In this document: piece after piece, positions 36,401-47,656 of the stretch | How the letters are laid out: the number at the start of each line of letters is the position of its first letter | Position numbering within the stretch: position 1 is the stretch's first letter | Assembly (NCBI GenBank): GCA_000310025.1 | Contig: FN649752.1 | Span: 3,935,541 to 3,999,540, forward strand | From: Ectocarpus siliculosus | Taxonomy: Eukaryota; Sar; Phaeophyceae; Ectocarpales; Ectocarpaceae | Length of the DNA: 64,000 bases | Direction: 5' to 3' | Notes under the pieces: generated by a model | What the model saw: the letters and a program-made list of their open reading frames with translations, nothing else | What the model was told of the DNA's origin: nothing | Databases searched by the model: none | Position numbers and translations under genes: made by a program

Positions 36401-38180
36401 CAGCACAGCACGTTGGTTCGTTTCGTTTAGGGTCCGGTTATCTCTGAGAGATGGGGCTGGGGGTGGGGGGGGGGGAAAGGGGGGTCTAGGGAGACTGATC
36501 ATGACACGGGGTCAAGTTGAATTCTTGGGCAGGCGAGCAAGGGGTCTGGAGGCGAACACCGCAACTAACACACAATACCTCAATGCACTCGTTGTATGGT
36601 GTAATGCCTCTTGTTTTTTTCTTCTTTTTTTGTTGGTTCTTGGCCACATGTGCCTCCCATCGTCCGTGGCAGTACTGAACTAGCAGTAGGTTACCTTTCC
36701 TTACCCTACCTTACCACCCCAATGTCCCGTGTTGAGTGTGTCGACTGGGTACTAGCTCGGGTTGTCGTCAGGAGCGGAGAGAGAGTTGGATTGAAGTGAA
36801 GCAAGAGAAAAAAGGGCAACAGTTTTTGCCGCGAGGGTCTTCTCTCCCCCCCTCCCGGCCAACCGACCGACTGGCTAACTGACCAGGCAGATAAGCCAAC
36901 CACCACGGAGGGAGAGACTGGTGGAGACGGTTTGGTTGTTCGCTTGGCTGCTTGGGTTGACTGGCTGGCGAGTTAATGAGAAGCGCGCATCGACAGGCAA
37001 GGTGCGCTATGATTCTAGGTACCGTATCTAATCTGTGTACCCCAGTGTGTGCTCAGTTGGATGTTTTTCTACCGAGTACAGGTGGTTTTGGCGGGCGCGG
37101 AGTCCGCGGGCGTTTTGGAGTCGTCCGATAACTCGTTCGGCGTTCGCACTTGCGTAGGAAAGTATAGTATTTTATGCATGCTGCATGTGCTCGTTTTTCG
37201 TGGGTGTTTTTTGTTTCAGTAATGATATGGAGTGGACACAAGCGAGCTTGGTAAAGTTTGGCGCGTCATTTATCGTCATTAATCAAGAAATAAAAAATCA
37301 TTTTTTGTTGTATTGTATTTTATTGTACACCGGGTTTTTCATCACGATTGATTGCGCCACATGATGATCCAAGACCACGACAAGAATACGTGGTGCGAGC
37401 ACGGCAATGATTGGCGGCCGTGCCCATTTCACCCTACCAACCGGCCGTGGGCTTCATGCACCGTCTGCCTCGCCCTTCTCTCAAGGCCGGCAGTGCTGAC
37501 TGGCGATGTTCTGCGAACGAATGTGGGCAGCAGGGCGGACTTGTCTCACTCCAAACCCCTAAAAGATGGAAAAAAGGACAAGAAATTAATTATTGACATC
37601 AACCTACAGGTAGCACACACATAACTCTTCCCTCACGACGTCGCTTGCAGGAGAGCAACTGCTATCATGTAGCGATCTACCTCGCAAGGCCCAGCTGTCG
37701 AGGACAACACTCTCATCTACGGGATCTACGGTTGGATGTGCCTTGGGACTTCAAAGAGCGTCATCACACAAGAATTATCGTGCACAACGCCACCCAAGCC
37801 TCAAACTAGCACGCATTTTTCAACCATCAAGATGCAAGATGACCGCCAATTCATTGCGGAACAAATGACACTCTGGACACACGAGATTACACAGCTTCAA
37901 GCGCAGCAGTCGGCGACTAAAGTAGTCTAAGCACACCAGGTTACGGTCGCTCCTGCTTGAAGGACACAAACACTACGACTCCCCGCTTAACAGATACACT
38001 CCACTACAATGTTGTTCAGAAGCGTGGAGCCCCGCAGGACGTCAAAACAACTGGGAGGGGCGGGGGGGGGGGAATTCTAACGACACTGATTATCAAAGGA
38101 CCACCACCAGCGGCTCAAAAGCGGAAACGACTGTAAATACCCTTCGGGTTTGGCGTTAACGTCCTGCCCACGTGACCTGG
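33425..38180. other. convergent spacer between the CELF-like and TMEM65-GAF genes
   Basis: I find no supported gene here. The stretch contains a CAG/CGG repeat block (35866-35975), GT-rich stretches and several open frames that do not resemble known proteins. It must include the 3' UTRs of both neighbours. Confidence 0.5.
35866..35975. repeat. compound (CAG)n/(CGG)n microsatellite
   Basis: A run of about nine CAG units, a short CATCATCAT interruption, then mixed CAG and CGG units. Frames across it give artificial Leu, Ser or Gln runs. Confidence 0.9.
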
Positions 38181-41100
38181 TCAGTTCTTGGGAGTGGGCA
38201 AGCGCCGCAAGGGCACCGCTTCGCCGTACTCGTGTCGGCCCGCCCTTCCCTCCGACACCTGCCCCATGAAGGCCCCCACGTGGGCGGCAAGCATCCCCAC
38301 CAGTTTCTCGTCGTTCTCGTCAAAGCCCTCCGGTTTGTTCATCATCTCAATAACCTTCAGGGGTTGGTCGTGGTGGCGCATGGAGATGGGGCGCAGGAAA
38401 TGCGGGAACACGCGAAAGCATCCGAGGGTCGGGAATAATCAAACACAACTGCGAATACATACAACAACGATAGCCTCGTTGGGTGCTTCAAAACAACGTG
38501 GACGACGGACGAACCAAGACTTCAACAAAAAATGCACACACACACGCAGAATAAGTATATGGTGTCATCATCAATCAATATGTCCGGTAATAACGTCCAA
38601 GTATCTCGCAACAAGACCGGTTGAGATTCCAAGGGAGCCGTTGAGGTTACTTCTCTGTAGTTGTTGCTGCACGCGACTACGGTTCCGCTGACGAGGGCAG
38701 TCCGCGGGAGAGCGTGCCTCGACGGCAGCGTGACTTGCCTCTCCTCTACACGAACGTTCACAACCAAATCAGGCAACCACACACGATACCCAACGGCGAA
38801 ACGCTACATAGCTGAAAGATGGAGGTGCTCTCTCACCGCGATTACTTTCCCGTCGCCTTTCTCGTCACTACGGCTCATCACCGGCACCGCCAACATATTC
38901 CGTGTTGTGGTCTTCATCGCGAGGTCCACTCCCTTGTAGTAGTTTCTGCTCATTTACGAAACCAACGTCCGTCGGAAAAAACAAAAGTGGACAAATGTAT
39001 GCACAGATAAGAGACGTTGGTTCATTGCCAACGGCTGTAGGCGCGGCACTTGTGCCTGAAGGATGACGTTGGTTCTCTATGGCCAAAACAGAATCCCGCA
39101 TGACGAACAACTCTCCACAGAACGTTTACAAACTCTCGCGACCGTTCATGCGAAGCCAAACGAAAGCAAGCACCGGAGGAGAAAATACGGAGAGGTGCTC
39201 CTGTGTGACCCCGGCGGGTGCTTCAGACATGCCTCACCGAACGGTTTAGACTGACACCCAGGAAAAATCGGAACAATGAATCAATCGTGTGCTGATTTAA
39301 TTATGTTTATATTTAATGGGAAACCTAGGAGCCGCCGCAGGTGCTTCGTTCGTACACTCACGTGTTCTTCGACGTATCAGCGACGTTGAGCAGCCTTTTC
39401 GTCCTGACCACCTCGCCAACGATCCCTGTCGTGATCGGGATCGTTATCAGCTTGCCCGTCTAGGTTTCGAACAGGCATGAGAACCAGTTTCCGAACCGGC
39501 ACGAGAACCAGGGTACAAACGCAGGGGCAGGAAGGCAGGGTCACGTGGTGCCGACAGTACCAAACAACGGTACACCCAACGAGTCAGCATCACGCAGTAC
39601 ATCCTACTGCTTGAAGCAGAATGTCAAGGGGCGGTTGTCCGGACGAGGTACCAACGGAAACTACCACACACTATCCCGGCCGCGTCCTGCACGGACCATC
39701 GCTCTACCCCGTCCCTTCGGCTGAAACAGAAATTCAACACCAGTAGATATCCGTCGTCTATCCTAGCGAACATAGCAGGAGGGATGAGGAAGAATCCACA
39801 CGCCGTCACCGCCACCCTCCGCTCATCGCTCGCTCAATCGACAGAGATGGCAGAAAGTCCTGACCTTGATCTCTCCGTCGTTGTCGGTGGCGACCTTGGT
39901 CCACAGCTCTCCCTCTTCCTCGTCGACAAAAAACAAGGAACACTTGGCCGCCCCGACGATATTGTGCCCGTCATCGAGGATGGTGGCGAACAGCGTGTCC
40001 ATCTCTCGCTGCCGGACACAGGAGTTACACGGCACAGCAAAGGTAACCGGAGTCTTTCAAGCCTCTCCGCGGCACGGAAAGAGGTGGCGAGAGAAACAAA
40101 GAACAAGCTGTGGCGAAGGTAACGGGCGACCGAGAAGTTTGTCCTGAGCAAGCCACCGCCCTTCGAAAGCGCGGGGGGGGGGCGCAACATAAATATTTTG
40201 CGCTCAGTCTACGGGTTGTGTGTTTGCGGCGCCCAGCCTGTCCCGGGTCGTTGACATATCATCCGTCAGCGGCGCTCCATCGATGGCATGCGTGTCACGG
40301 AATAACGATACAAAAAACTTCGGCGCAGCCCGCAGCTTCTCTTTTGCGGCAGACACTCAACTCCGCATCAGCATCAGAGACAGCTCTCTCGCTATTGGTT
40401 GTCGCAAGCATGCCGTAGGCCCCAGTCACAAGGGCTGAATCAAAGCAGTTGGGCAGAACTCTCACAAGTAGGAACGGGAATGGTATGCATGCGGTTTGGG
40501 CTACACGCTCACGTTGACCATGCGTGTCGCCCGAACGAAGGAAGGCAATGTGACATCGGCGCAGAGAATTGGAGCAACATCTCTGTTCAACACCCGCACC
40601 AGCAATCAATACGGCCCTTGTTAGGCCCCCTTCGGCCAAGAACCATACGAAACACCCAACCTACGCCACACATTGGGGGCAGACTACCATAAACAACGAA
40701 AATCAACTCCCTAACTCTTGTGGCTGGTTCCCCATGCTTCCTTCCCTTCTCTGTCGATTTCTCCTTTCTCGTTGAGGGCTCAACTACTTGTCGTCCCTTG
40801 ACGAGCATGAGCATGATCTTGTGTTTCTGAACGGGCCCCTTTTGATAAGTCATTTTTCGGGTTATTGGCGAGACATATACACCTCCATAGCAGTACATCA
40901 CCTGCTTCTTTTCCCGTTCAGCGTGGGTGGTGTCCATGAAGAGGAGCGTAGCCATCCCCAGGATGCACCCCACAACGACCCCACTAGCAGCTCCCGACGT
41001 CGCCGCCAGCTTGCACGCCCGGAGCCCCCGTTGTCTCAGCGTAAGGTCAGGGGCAGGCAGCCCCATCCTCGTCGCGATGGCCTCCACTGTGCCTCCGAAG

Positions 41101-44100
41101 CAGACTCCGCACACGTCGCTCACCTGCGAGAGGGCGAAAAGCGCGCGTTGAGGGACAACAACAAGTGGCGGCACAAACGAGCGCAAGGCCGTATTGAATG
41201 GCGTGGTCCCACGATCTTGCCCATAAAAGACGAAAGAGCGCCCGGGTTTGGAGTACTCATGTGCATTCCCGGAAGAGAATGAGGTAGTTCTGTGCGTTTT
41301 GTTGCCAAGGTTTGTTCTTGTACAGAGAAACAGTTGGTCGATGCCAAACCTCGGGGGGGGTTGGGGCCAAGGGATGGAGAATATAACGCACGCTGCGGCT
41401 TTGCTTCCCTGCGCACACTCTGTACCTGTATGGTGCGTGTATTGCCTCTCCTTTTTTGTTGTTGTTGTCTCTCTCCTGCGTTTCCCTCAACGTCATGTTC
41501 GTACCCCCCTCTCCCTTTCGTACCTGTTCTCTCAGAGCAAGCCATTGCCAGCGACGTACAGCAGTAGTATAAAACGAGGAGTTTTCAATGTGTATCTTCG
41601 CGTGTTTTCGTCCTACCACGGTACCATATTTATTATGGCGACAGTCCCCCCATTTTTCGTTGTGGGGCGTGTACTACACTTTTCAGTGTATGTAGAGTAC
41701 TACATTTTTCAGTGTATTTTTTCCTACAACGACAACCTCCAGGGTCACACAGGAGGGGGTAAACACCAGGGCTTTTTCGTACAGCAATGTTGCAGAGCGA
41801 CGCTGCGAGCGAAACGCGGAGACTGCTGCAAGTCGAGCACAGCTCTCCTTACTTACCACTTGACCACAAGCCGCTGCGGTCAACGTCGCCAGCCCAAACT
41901 TCACCCCTAGAGTATTGTCGATGAGGTCGCCAGCACTGATCATCACAAAATTGTCCATTATGCCTTTGGGGTGTAGTCGACGAGGAAGCGGGGAGAGGGT
42001 GGCAGCAGCGAGGCAACAAGTCCAAAGAACGGTCAGCCTGCTTGGAGTAGTAGCACCTGTACCGAAGAGAAAACTGATACGTGGGTACAGGCAGCAGTGC
42101 CAAGAACATCTTCATACTCTCTTTTTCGCCAGTATGTACGATAGCCGGTCGCCCCGGTGGTCTAATGGTATCCTCGAAACCTTCTAGAGGTCACGTCAGG
42201 GGTTCGAATCCCGGCGTAAGCGAGCTTTTCTTGCAAAGTGAGTTTTTCTCTCGCTTCCCCGTCTGGCCTAGTGGATAGCGCTAGTTCGTGTGAGTTCACA
42301 TCTTGGATGATAAGTCAAAACTTATCTAGATAAGTCAAAACTTATCTAGATAGGGATAAGTTCTTATCGCGGTGTTGTCTTATCGGTACCGTTTGATAGG
42401 GTTTGATAGGGTAAGGGTCAGTATATTGGTCCACGTTGATGAGAGCAGCGGCAGGAATTTCCCACACCTGTGTACGGCCTTCGAAGGATGGCGATAGGTT
42501 TCTGCCAAAACCTATCGTCGCGCGTAATAGCTATCGATAAGTTCTACAGACAGCCTATTGGTTAGGCAAACACCTATGGTATACGTGATCATCTACCTAT
42601 CGTTGTGTATGATTGTTATCGATACGTGTTTGTAACTACCCTTCTTGTAAGAAGATATATATCGATAGCCAATGGCTCAATCTTATCGAATGATATGATA
42701 GCTATCGACAAATTGTTCGCCAGCATATCGTCCTGGGGAACCCATCGTTATACAAAGCATCAAATCGGATCGAGGCCAACCTCCGACACAAAGATTCGAA
42801 AAGATTCGCCGACCGCGATGGGATAACGGGAACCATACATTCCAAAGAAAAGTTTCACCGACCGCGATTAGAAAAAGTCAAGATTCCAAGATAACAAAAA
42901 AGCGCCGGCAATCAACGAAGTGCGGTGAATTTTGCCGAACAATCACCCGATTAGCGATTACATGTTTGCCGAGCTGGCGATCAGATTACGCGCCCTCGCG
43001 CCCTCTACCCATCACCACACATTACACCACCATGGCCGATCCCGACGATGGCCAGCATGCTGGCGCATCCTCCGGCACCCAGCGCACGCCACGTCCATTG
43101 AGTGGGCACCACACACAGACCTCGATGAACCACTATCTGCCGAATGACGGCGGGGGTGGTGGAAGTAGTAGCCGTAGCGGTAGTGGTGGTAGTGGTAGCG
43201 TCGAAACGCGAACCGCCGAGCGGGAGACGGATGTACACAAACTGTACTTTCCCAGCGACATACCAGCCGATGTTAAAACGGCTATCCTAGACTACCAGCC
43301 ACCGAATGGGTACTCGATCTGTTCCATCCACAACGTCAAGTCGAAGCCGAGTTTCATTTGCTTTTGGGGCGTGCGGGTCTCCAAACTGCTGGACGGCAAG
43401 AAGAAGAGTTACTACAAGTGCATGGCAACACACACCTGCCGTGCGACCAACAAACTTCTATCTTGCTCGGGGTCGACCACTGGGGCTACGGAGCATTTGA
43501 AGAAGGTCCATGACATCGAGAGCGCCACCAGCGCCGACGACAAGAAGTGAGTGCTTTCATTTCTAGGAGGTGATGTTTCTTGAATTCATACTCCATCGAG
43601 TTTTTTTTCTGTTCGATGGGGTGTCTTGTTTCTGTGGTGCATGTGTTGGCGTTTCTGTTGTGCATGTGTTGGCGTTGGCACTGGCATTCTCCATGACGAG
43701 ACCTGCAATCGATGAGTTACAATCGATGAAGTACTGTTGGTGGTTGTTGTGCTTGTCACGCTGAAAACAATAACGCGCCAATCGTCCGCTGGTTGTAATC
43801 TTGCTTGCGAAAAAAATGCAGAAAGCAAGACACGTTGGACAAGGTCGACCAGGTCAAGCAGAGCATGATCTACAACTCCGACAAGGTCCGCCACAACATG
43901 CTCGGCGTCACGAAAGCGTTCGTCATCTACGCCTCATCCTCTTTCAGGCTGGTAGAGCAAGTGCCAATCCGCCATTGCCTCGGAGTGATGGTCCCCAAGG
44001 ACGAGCTCGAACCGGCCCGTCTCAACAACAAGTCGGTAAGTCTTTCAGTTCATGAGGAATCTCTGGGGGAATATGTGTGGTGGTGTGCTGCTGTGGACCA

Positions 44101-47100
44101 AGCTCCTTATACCTTGGATGATAAGGCTAAGAACAGGACCGATCGCCGGCGATAAGGTGGGTTTTAGGGCCTATCGATAGGAATTGGCGAACGCAAAAGG
44201 TTTGTAGCTCGGCTTGTTGATGATTTTGGCAGAAAACGAGAGTATTCGGAGACACTTGTCGATATCCTATGATGCCGATCAACGCAGTCGCCGACACGGT
44301 GATCAGCACCCTTTGTTGGCGAAGACAGGGTTCGGTGAAACATGCGGTCAGTTGTTGTACGTCCAATAGGATCTTATCGCTGGCGATCAACAGCTATCGT
44401 TGGAAAGCAACAAGTTGGCGAAGAACCGGTCGATGCTGATCGCACTCCGCGATACTGTTTCGACATGACATGTCGATGCCCATCTGTCAATGACGATAAG
44501 ATCCCATCACCAGTAAGAAAGCCTGTCGATTTTAAAAGTGTCTACGTGTGTCTAAATGTCTCTGTCTCCTCACCTCACATGTGTATCACACCCACGCTGC
44601 ACTCTCTTAGGCCTTGGGGGGGGCTTTTGAATCTGATTGTCACGTAGACTGCTGTGCTGTGCCGTGCTGTGCCCCCCTCTCACGTAGACTGCTGTGCTGT
44701 GCTGACAAAGGGCGCCGGCGGCGCCGATTTTGCGACGACGACGAAGGCATCGCCAACGACACGACGAAAGACACTCCGGTGGAGGAAGACCCCAGGAAGG
44801 AAGCGGAGACCATCATGAAGGCGTGGCTCGCAGCTCAGGTGGTTATTGCATTTGCGCATGGGTTGTAGTTTTGCTGTCGGCCTCGGCGACACGGCTTGTA
44901 CGTGGAACAATGATTGAAGCCAGTCCAGATCAGCCCCCCTCACCCCACCCGTAGCTGGTGGTGCCGTGGGGGTTCATGTAAAAATAAATGAAAACACCCA
45001 AGCGCATGTAAACCTCTGTCCCGGTTCAAAGCACTGCTCTACTGTCTATACATAGTTTCCAGTACATGGTTCGGTGCAAAAATACTTTATGACATTATTT
45101 TACGTGCATTCAAATGCGCGAGTTGGGTACCTGTTTTTGGAGAAACTCCAAAGGGGGCTCTAATTCTGAGAAGAAACACCTCCCTCGGTTTGTTGAATAG
45201 GCGTTTGGATAGTATTTTTTGCTTGCCAATAATCCACGGGCTCGACTTAAAGGCCATGGCCGGCTTCACACTTGTATGCCCAAGGTTCAACGCTCGCGAT
45301 CAACGTTTTCGCGCCCATGCACAGATTCCAAAAGAGGAGCGGAAGGAGAACGTAGCGGACTACTGGCGTCTTCACGGCAACAAACACCCCTTCGCCCTCC
45401 GATTGGTCGTGCAGGTGGTGTACGGCGTCCCTGCCTCAGCGGGTGTGGTGGAGCGAGATTTCTGCATCGCGGATATGTTCATGCCCCACAAGCGCGCCTC
45501 GCTTGATCCAGCCAACTTGGAGATGCAGCTCTACCTACGAGCGCACTTTGACCGCATCCCCATGGACATCCCCAGGCTGAACGACGCTGCCGTGGCAGCC
45601 GCCATCCCGAACCGTTTCACGGACCCACAGGCCGTGAAAGACGTGCAGATCTTGGAGGAGGAGAAGGAGGTGGCGGTTTTCGACTTCGTGCCGGAGGAGG
45701 AGGGAGACGACGTCGACGGCGCGGACGCGGACTTGCCCGCTGGCGGAGAAGGGGTGGGGGACAGCTAGACACACTCCACCAGTTTCGTGCTCTAAGCACT
45801 TGGTGCAGGGTTTGTTTTTCCTGCGGAAGGCGTAACATTTGTACGCGTGCCGACCTTCCTTGTGCTTGCATTTGTTGGTGTTCCGTGTTCCGTTTTAGCA
45901 TTCTCAACAAACCTGAGCAGCACCTAGGGGTATGAAGGAGCGGGCCTGCCGTCGAATCGGGGGCCTATGCTACAATGTCTGTAGTGATTTGAACTTGAAC
46001 AAGTCTCGTAGACGTGGGCCTCGGCAATTTCGTACATGCGTGTTCGGGAACACAATGGGTGGGTCTGTGGTGCGCACACCGGGCTGTGCTTCGTCGCTGC
46101 GTTTCTTTCTCGAGGTTTTCTGGCGTTGAAATTAACGCTTATAGAAGAGTAGACTTGTATAGCGAATTTCAACGCCAGAAACTTATCGACAACTATTACG
46201 CGCGACGATAGGTTTTGGCAGAAACCTATCGCCATCCTTTGAACGCCCTACACAGGTGTGGGAAATTGCTGCCGCTGCTCATCAAAGTGGACCCAAATAA
46301 TTGATACGCGAGGGCCCCGACACACCGCCAGCACCAATAGCTATCGATATGCGAGGGCCCGACATATCGCCAGCACCGAAAGCTATCGATATGCGAGGGC
46401 CCGACATATCGCCAGCACCGATAGCTATCGATATGCGAGGGCCGAACTTATCGCCATGTCAATCGATGCCAACAGGCCCCGCCCCGATATATCGAGGGCG
46501 GCAATAGGTATCGATAATATTAACCGTCCTCTACTGGTCTAAATGATATCCATCGATGTCTTTGCGGGAAACTTATCGCGATGAACGAAACAAGGCGATC
46601 GCATAGCTCTCAATCCACTTGGTGTCCACGATAGGCATCGATAGGCGCTTTGAAAATCTTACCTCGTCGAACGATCTATATCCAGATGTTTTGAGTGGAA
46701 GCATCTTTCCCCGTGATAACTACCGATGGGTAACCCTATTATCTTATCGGGACCGCAAATTCCAATCGATCGGATGATGGTTAACCTATCGGTGGGTCGA
46801 TAAGACCTATCGTCTATCTGATCGTCTGTGGTGTGGTGTACACAGAGGGAAGAGAGTGCTGAACTCTTCTCGCATTAAAAATCGAAGGCAAAGTACCGCA
46901 GGAGGGGAGGGTAGAGAGGGGCTCTTCTGTGTGACCACGGGTTGGAGTAAACGGCACTAAAAAGTGCTGTGAGCGCTGATTTGCAGTGAAGACAAAAAAA
47001 AAAAAATGTAGACTAGTACAATATAGCGCGCTTGCTGTGCTTGCTATGCACGAAGTCCGCATGTTTCATGTTGTGGCAGCAGAATGAACAAGGAAGTGGC

Positions 47101-47656
47101 TGTAGACTACACCTTGTCTGGCTGGTCTAATCAACCTCAAGACTTCTACACTGCCTTGCCCCCCCGCATCGCAAGACTCACCAAACCCAACCATCGGCAC
47201 CGCAGAGTGCATGAAAAGCGTTCGCAGCTGCGCTTGCGTTGGAGGCGTCGCCGCTGCCGCGGCTCCAACTGCTGCCGATGATCTGCTCGAAGTGGTTCCG
47301 CCGCTTTCTCCTCTTCCTCGTTTCGCTCGTTTCGCTGTTGAGAACACACGTCGCGCACTGACCGTTCTGCAGCTAGGCGCTCCAAAAGCAAGACCTGCAG
47401 CTGAGGCCGATCGCTGCCATCGTATCTTGCTACCGGCGCCGCGAGAGAGGGGCGGCCCACAAGCATGGATAGGAAAACGCGAAACGGCAGGCAAAAATGC
47501 GGCGTGATCACTCCACACTCCAAAGAATGAAGACACAGCAGCCGGCAGCGAGAGAGCAACAGGCTTATAACCCGGCGACTGCCAGAAGGACGGACGTGAA
47601 TCACTCGAAGTCAACCCCACAGCTGCTGTGGCGGCATCCCGGTCGGGGAGGGACAA
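38181..47656 (-). CDS. TMEM65-domain membrane protein fused to a cyclic-nucleotide-type GAF domain
   Basis: Seven minus-strand exons join in phase: open frame up to 47656 ending at 47182, then 41857-41963, 40902-41123, 39865-40008, 39362-39459, 38837-38945 and 38181-38354 (stop). The first part is TMEM65: AVPMVGFG, MDNFVMISAGD, LATLTAAACGQVVSDVCGV, EAIATRMGLPAPDLT and VVVGCILGMATLLFMDTTHA, with three hydrophobic segments. It runs directly into one GAF domain: MDTLFATILDDGHNIVGA, KCSLFFVDEEEGELWTKVAT, TTGIVGEVVRTKRLLNVAD, TTTRNMLAVPV and VIEMMNKPEGFDENDEKLVG. The last block fits the NK-x3-F-x3-DE signature of cyclic-nucleotide-binding GAF domains. Animal TMEM65 sits in the mitochondrial inner membrane. 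The Arg/Ser/Ala-rich N-terminus (SCRTVSARRVFSTAKRAKRG) would suit a mitochondrial presequence. No in-frame ATG exists in the first open stretch, so the start is unresolved. The first recognised intron (41964-47181) is filled by a hAT transposon. Ligand and function are inferred. Confidence 0.9.
42158..42285 (+). ncRNA. tRNA-derived sequence (SINE-like or decayed tRNA pair)
   Basis: A box A (TGGTCTAATGG, 42158-42168) and a perfect box B (GGTTCGAATCC, 42201-42211) are spaced as in a tRNA gene. The anticodon and acceptor stems do not pair properly. A second box A-like segment (TGGCCTAGTGG, 42264-42274) follows without its 3' half, and the TATCGATA-rich hAT element begins just after. I read this as a tRNA-derived SINE or tRNA pseudogenes, perhaps broken by the hAT insertion. 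Confidence 0.4.
42427..42543. repeat. left subterminal inverted arm of the hAT element
   Basis: The reverse complement of this stretch matches 46180-46295 with few changes, including CGCGCGTAATAG, CCACACCTGTGTA and GGATGGCGATAGGTTTCTGC. Confidence 0.9.
43032..45768 (+). pseudogene. hAT transposase remnant: BED zinc finger plus C-terminal dimerisation domain
   Basis: Exon 43032-43546 starts MADPDDGQHAG, passes a Gly/Ser-rich linker, and has a BED-type zinc finger (YYKCMATHTC, then HLKKVH). It splices in phase to 43822-44035 (DTLDKVDQVKQSMIYNSDKV onward). A short acidic exon near 44727-44837 ends in a CAG/GTGGTT donor. The last block, about 45290-45768, is the hAT dimerisation domain: ADYWRLHGNKHPFAL, VYGVPASAGVVERDFCIADM and LEMQLYLRAHFD, then an acidic tail and TAG. 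The catalytic DDE core of about 400 residues expected between these parts is not visible in the 1.2 kb available, so the copy is probably internally deleted. The splice joint into the last block is uncertain. Confidence 0.75.
46117..46182. repeat. hairpin beside the right hAT arm
   Basis: TTTTCTGGCGTTGAAATT near 46117 is inverted as AATTTCAACGCCAGAAA near 46165-46182, with a spacer of about 30 bases. The right arm starts at its end. Confidence 0.7.
46180..46295. repeat. right subterminal inverted arm of the hAT element
   Basis: Inverted match of 42427-42543. It reads AACTTATCGACAACTATTAC at its inner end. Confidence 0.9.
46303..46470 (+). repeat. 42-bp tandem repeat, about four copies, in the hAT right end
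   Basis: Units start near 46303, 46346, 46388 and 46430. The core is GATATGCGAGGGCCCGACAT followed by ATCGCCAGCACCGATAGCTATC. The middle copies differ at one or two bases, so amplification is recent. Each unit carries a TATCGATA-type motif. Confidence 0.9.

Larger units (their letters stand above)
42300..46830 (+). mobile_element. hAT-superfamily DNA transposon inside the TMEM65-GAF intron
   Basis: The element encodes a BED zinc finger and a hAT dimerisation domain on the plus strand (43032-45768). Coding sequence is flanked on both sides by 600-900 bp dense in TATCGATA and CTTATC motifs. Inverted arms 42427-42543 and 46180-46295 match over about 115 bp. Multiple subterminal copies of a short motif are typical of hAT transposase binding sites. 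Exact ends and the expected 8-bp target duplication could not be fixed, so the limits are approximate. Confidence 0.75.
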
